Positions 51,301 to 54,300 of a DNA stretch of 64,000 nt are shown here, piece by piece (positions within the stretch are counted from its first letter, which is position 1; every line of letters begins with the position of its first letter). The notes under the pieces are model-generated. The model did no database searches, was not told where the DNA came from, and was given only the letters and a program-made list of their open reading frames with translations. The translations under genes were made by a program, and so were the position numbers. This DNA comes from Tubulanus polymorphus (Eukaryota; Nemertea; Palaeonemertea; Tubulaniformes; Tubulanidae): positions 8,526,231 through 8,590,230 of the forward strand of contig NC_134033.1 in assembly GCF_964204645.1 (NCBI RefSeq), given 5' to 3'.

Positions 51301-54300
51301 TACCGCATCGCTAATTTATAGTTTATGACATGTTCTATGATTTTGACAAGTTTCAAGATCATTTGTTTCTCGATATGCTCACCAGGGGCATTGAATAATG
51401 ATAGGATCGGTTACGGCAGATGGTTTAATTGTTTGCCATTTGAGAGTTGTGTTATTAAGTTTTAACCCATTAGCAAGCACTCAGGAATTGCACTATGTAG
51501 TGTCAATTACTCCTCGGAAAATAAAAGTTAAAATCTAAGTTCATCACGATACCAAAAAGCTTGAGTGCTAATGGGTTAACTTACCAGAGGACTGACATGG
51601 CATTCTGTTATTAAGATCGCTTCTACACATCTTCTGAGAGACAAATCTGCTGTTAACCCTTTCCAGACGTATACCTTATAAAACACATGGCACAAGAAAT
51701 AATGGATATTCTGAGTTAGGTGACGAACATCTAGAATATTTGCTGAGTATACCGTATTCTCCCAGGCAAGCGCCCCCTTTATAATTCAGGGATGAGAATT
51801 TCCCTCTTTTTGGCGTCATCCGTTGAAAAATTGATGGGGTGAGGGGAGGAAGGTTTGCTGTGTCTGACATTACGTTTCAACTCACAAAACTGAGTATTTT
51901 TAGCATGCTCGACGTAACTCAGCCCAAAGGATTTAGGATTTTAGGATTTTATTTATTTACACTCCAACCATTTCTTAGGTACATGGAGGTAAACTTATAC
52001 AAAGTATACAATATTTACAATTAACAGAAAGTATAAGCTTGTTTTGATAAAATGTAACAAAGTTGTTCACAATATATACATACACTATTTACAACATACT
52101 AATTATTGGTGGGATCTATGTACATCTAAGCCTTTTTTAATGAATTTTGCAAGGTGGATTGTTGGATTTTTAGAATATCAAGATTGCCAAAAGAGTTCAG
52201 ATTCAAAATATTATCACGGATTTCATTCGGTAGGTTGTGGTTAAAAATAAAATGCAATTCATCACCTAAAACACTACACGCCGAACATAATCTATCATTT
52301 GTATCTAACGGAAGATTTGATAAAAGATTTTCGCTATGTGCTGCCACCTGGTATTGCCAATATAAAGTACTGTGAAAAAATAACCAGTTCGTGCTGCCAT
52401 CTGGAATTCAAACAAGACTGTTTTAGAAATCATGCTGGGGAACCCCCATTCGTGCCTATGTTGCAGTTAAGCTGCAATTTCAGTAATTGAGCAATTTTCA
52501 TCATAAGTCCAGCTTTTTTCATAATCCCTGGTTCTCATCCCTGATAATTTCTAATTTTTGGAAAGAGACCCAGGGGTGTTTTCCATGGGGAATCCTTTGT
52601 AAGTGACACCCCGCCCCCCATAAATGACACATAATGCCACAAACAGATTGTAGATGAGAAAAATCGATGAAAAGACATGAAAAATCAAATAATTCTGAAG
52701 AACATTCATAGACAAACAAAATTGTTCTATTGTAGCTATGATAATTATCATAGACTGGTTCCCATCCGAAAACGGACGCAAGGGAGTGGTGAACAAAGAC
52801 TATTTTCCTACAGACCGGAATGGTTTATGCAAAACCGATTTCAAACAAATGCGCCTCTGGCTGGCAAGGATGGGTCTTTTCAACATGTTTATTTTAATTG
52901 AATAAAAGCATGATATTGATCAATAATCGTGTCCACTTGAGTCCAATGAGTTTCTAGACAAAATTATTCATCATCATCGTCATCATTATCACCACTTTCC
53001 ATTTCATTGTCACCAAATCCCATAAACTCGATGTCCGAGTCGTTACCGACAACCATCTTATACCCTCTATGGAGTTAAAACAAAAGATCACCGACAATCA
53101 ATAATAATGACAGTCTAGACATCATCACCACTCCTCTACACAAAACACATGGAGAATATTCCGCTATGTAAGCCTTTATTTATAAGTTAAAATGTCGTTT
53201 TATACACGCGCGGTTTGGTTGGGGCGTTTACCATGGATTTTCCATCTGCTCCAAAAAACAGGTGGGGGCGTTTACAGTACAGGGAGCACTTGCCTGGGAG
53301 AATACGGTACTTAAGCTAAGATATTGTATAATGTCAAAAAAATAGAAATGGTGTAGTTCAGTTGACAATGTATTGAGTTAGAGCTTATTTATTTTGAAAA
53401 TGTAGTTAAAAACAATGCTTGCCTTGAGGTCAAAGGTCTAATTCTGATGGTCAAGCATCATTCGTATATAATGCCCAAAATTTCATTGGCTTGAAAGTTT
53501 TTCTTGTTCTTTATCCATTTGCTTTTGGTTTGACAGCTCATTGAATGATACGCCCTGTAATTAGTGAAATTAGCTTCAGCCCCACAGTAGCATGTGTAGC
53601 CTCGGACTGGAAAGGGTTATTCATTGATTTTGTCGATTTGGTTTCATATATCCTTTAATTTTTATGTAATGAAATGAATTGACATCCCAGAAACTTTCCT
53701 GACTAATTTTTCCCAATTCGGTAATGTTACGGTATGAATTTTTTATTGCAGATACAAAATATTACTTGTCGAATCAGGTGCATCCAGTTGTTTCAAGACT
53801 TTGCGATCCAATTGATGGGACAGATGCTGCTCATATAGCTGAATGTTTAGGTAACTACTTATGCTTCCTTGTCTACAATTACAGCTGTGAATGAGGGTTG
53901 TTCTACCATTTTGTGTAATACTGGCACCTAAGATCATACTAGTGAATGTATTGTGCTAATTTTTAATGGACATTCACGACAGAGTTGCCACTTCTGGTTT
54001 ATGATCCTACCGACTGTAGACTAGTACATATATATACTTAATTGATCTCATATGTTGACAGTTTCATTGTGAAATTTGAGGGTCAGCTGTAAAAACATCA
54101 TTGACTTTCCAGGAGTCGTTGTGATTATCTGTAATAATAATCTAATGCCGAAGATGCTCTGGGGGTTTTAAATTAAGATATTTTCTTGGGTGAGTGCCTC
54201 TTGTGGCATTCAACCATCACTGCTTGTTTCTTCATACAACGTCGTCCGTTCGTCCGTCTGTAGACAGAATCCAGTTATTTTCGGTTTATTCATGTATATA

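Larger units (their letters stand above)
51751..53311 (-). mobile_element. Pogo/Tc5-like DNA element, 1.56 kb
   Basis: Left TACCGTATTCTCCCAGGCAA then GCGCCCCC; right ACTTGCCTGGGAGAATACGG ending TA. These are inverted repeats of about 20 bp flanked by TA. Inside, on the minus strand near 53050-52960, is an acidic ending [20 protein letters not shown] with DDDDE and a stop, like the tail of pogo/jerky-type transposases. On the plus strand near 52815-52900, [14 protein letters not shown] resembles the DNA-binding part of such transposases, so the interior may be rearranged. Confidence 0.6.
51654..53618. mobile_element. Nest of DNA elements, outermost pair of ends
   Basis: AACCCTTTCCAGACG near 51655 faces GTCCGA-type CTGGAAAGGGTT near 53603-53618; the shared 12-bp inverted repeat is AACCCTTTCCAG. 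Between them lie, from outside in, the pogo-like element 51751-53311, the hAT-like MITE 51787-52543 and a LINE 3' end. The outer pair is the weakest of the set. Confidence 0.4.
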
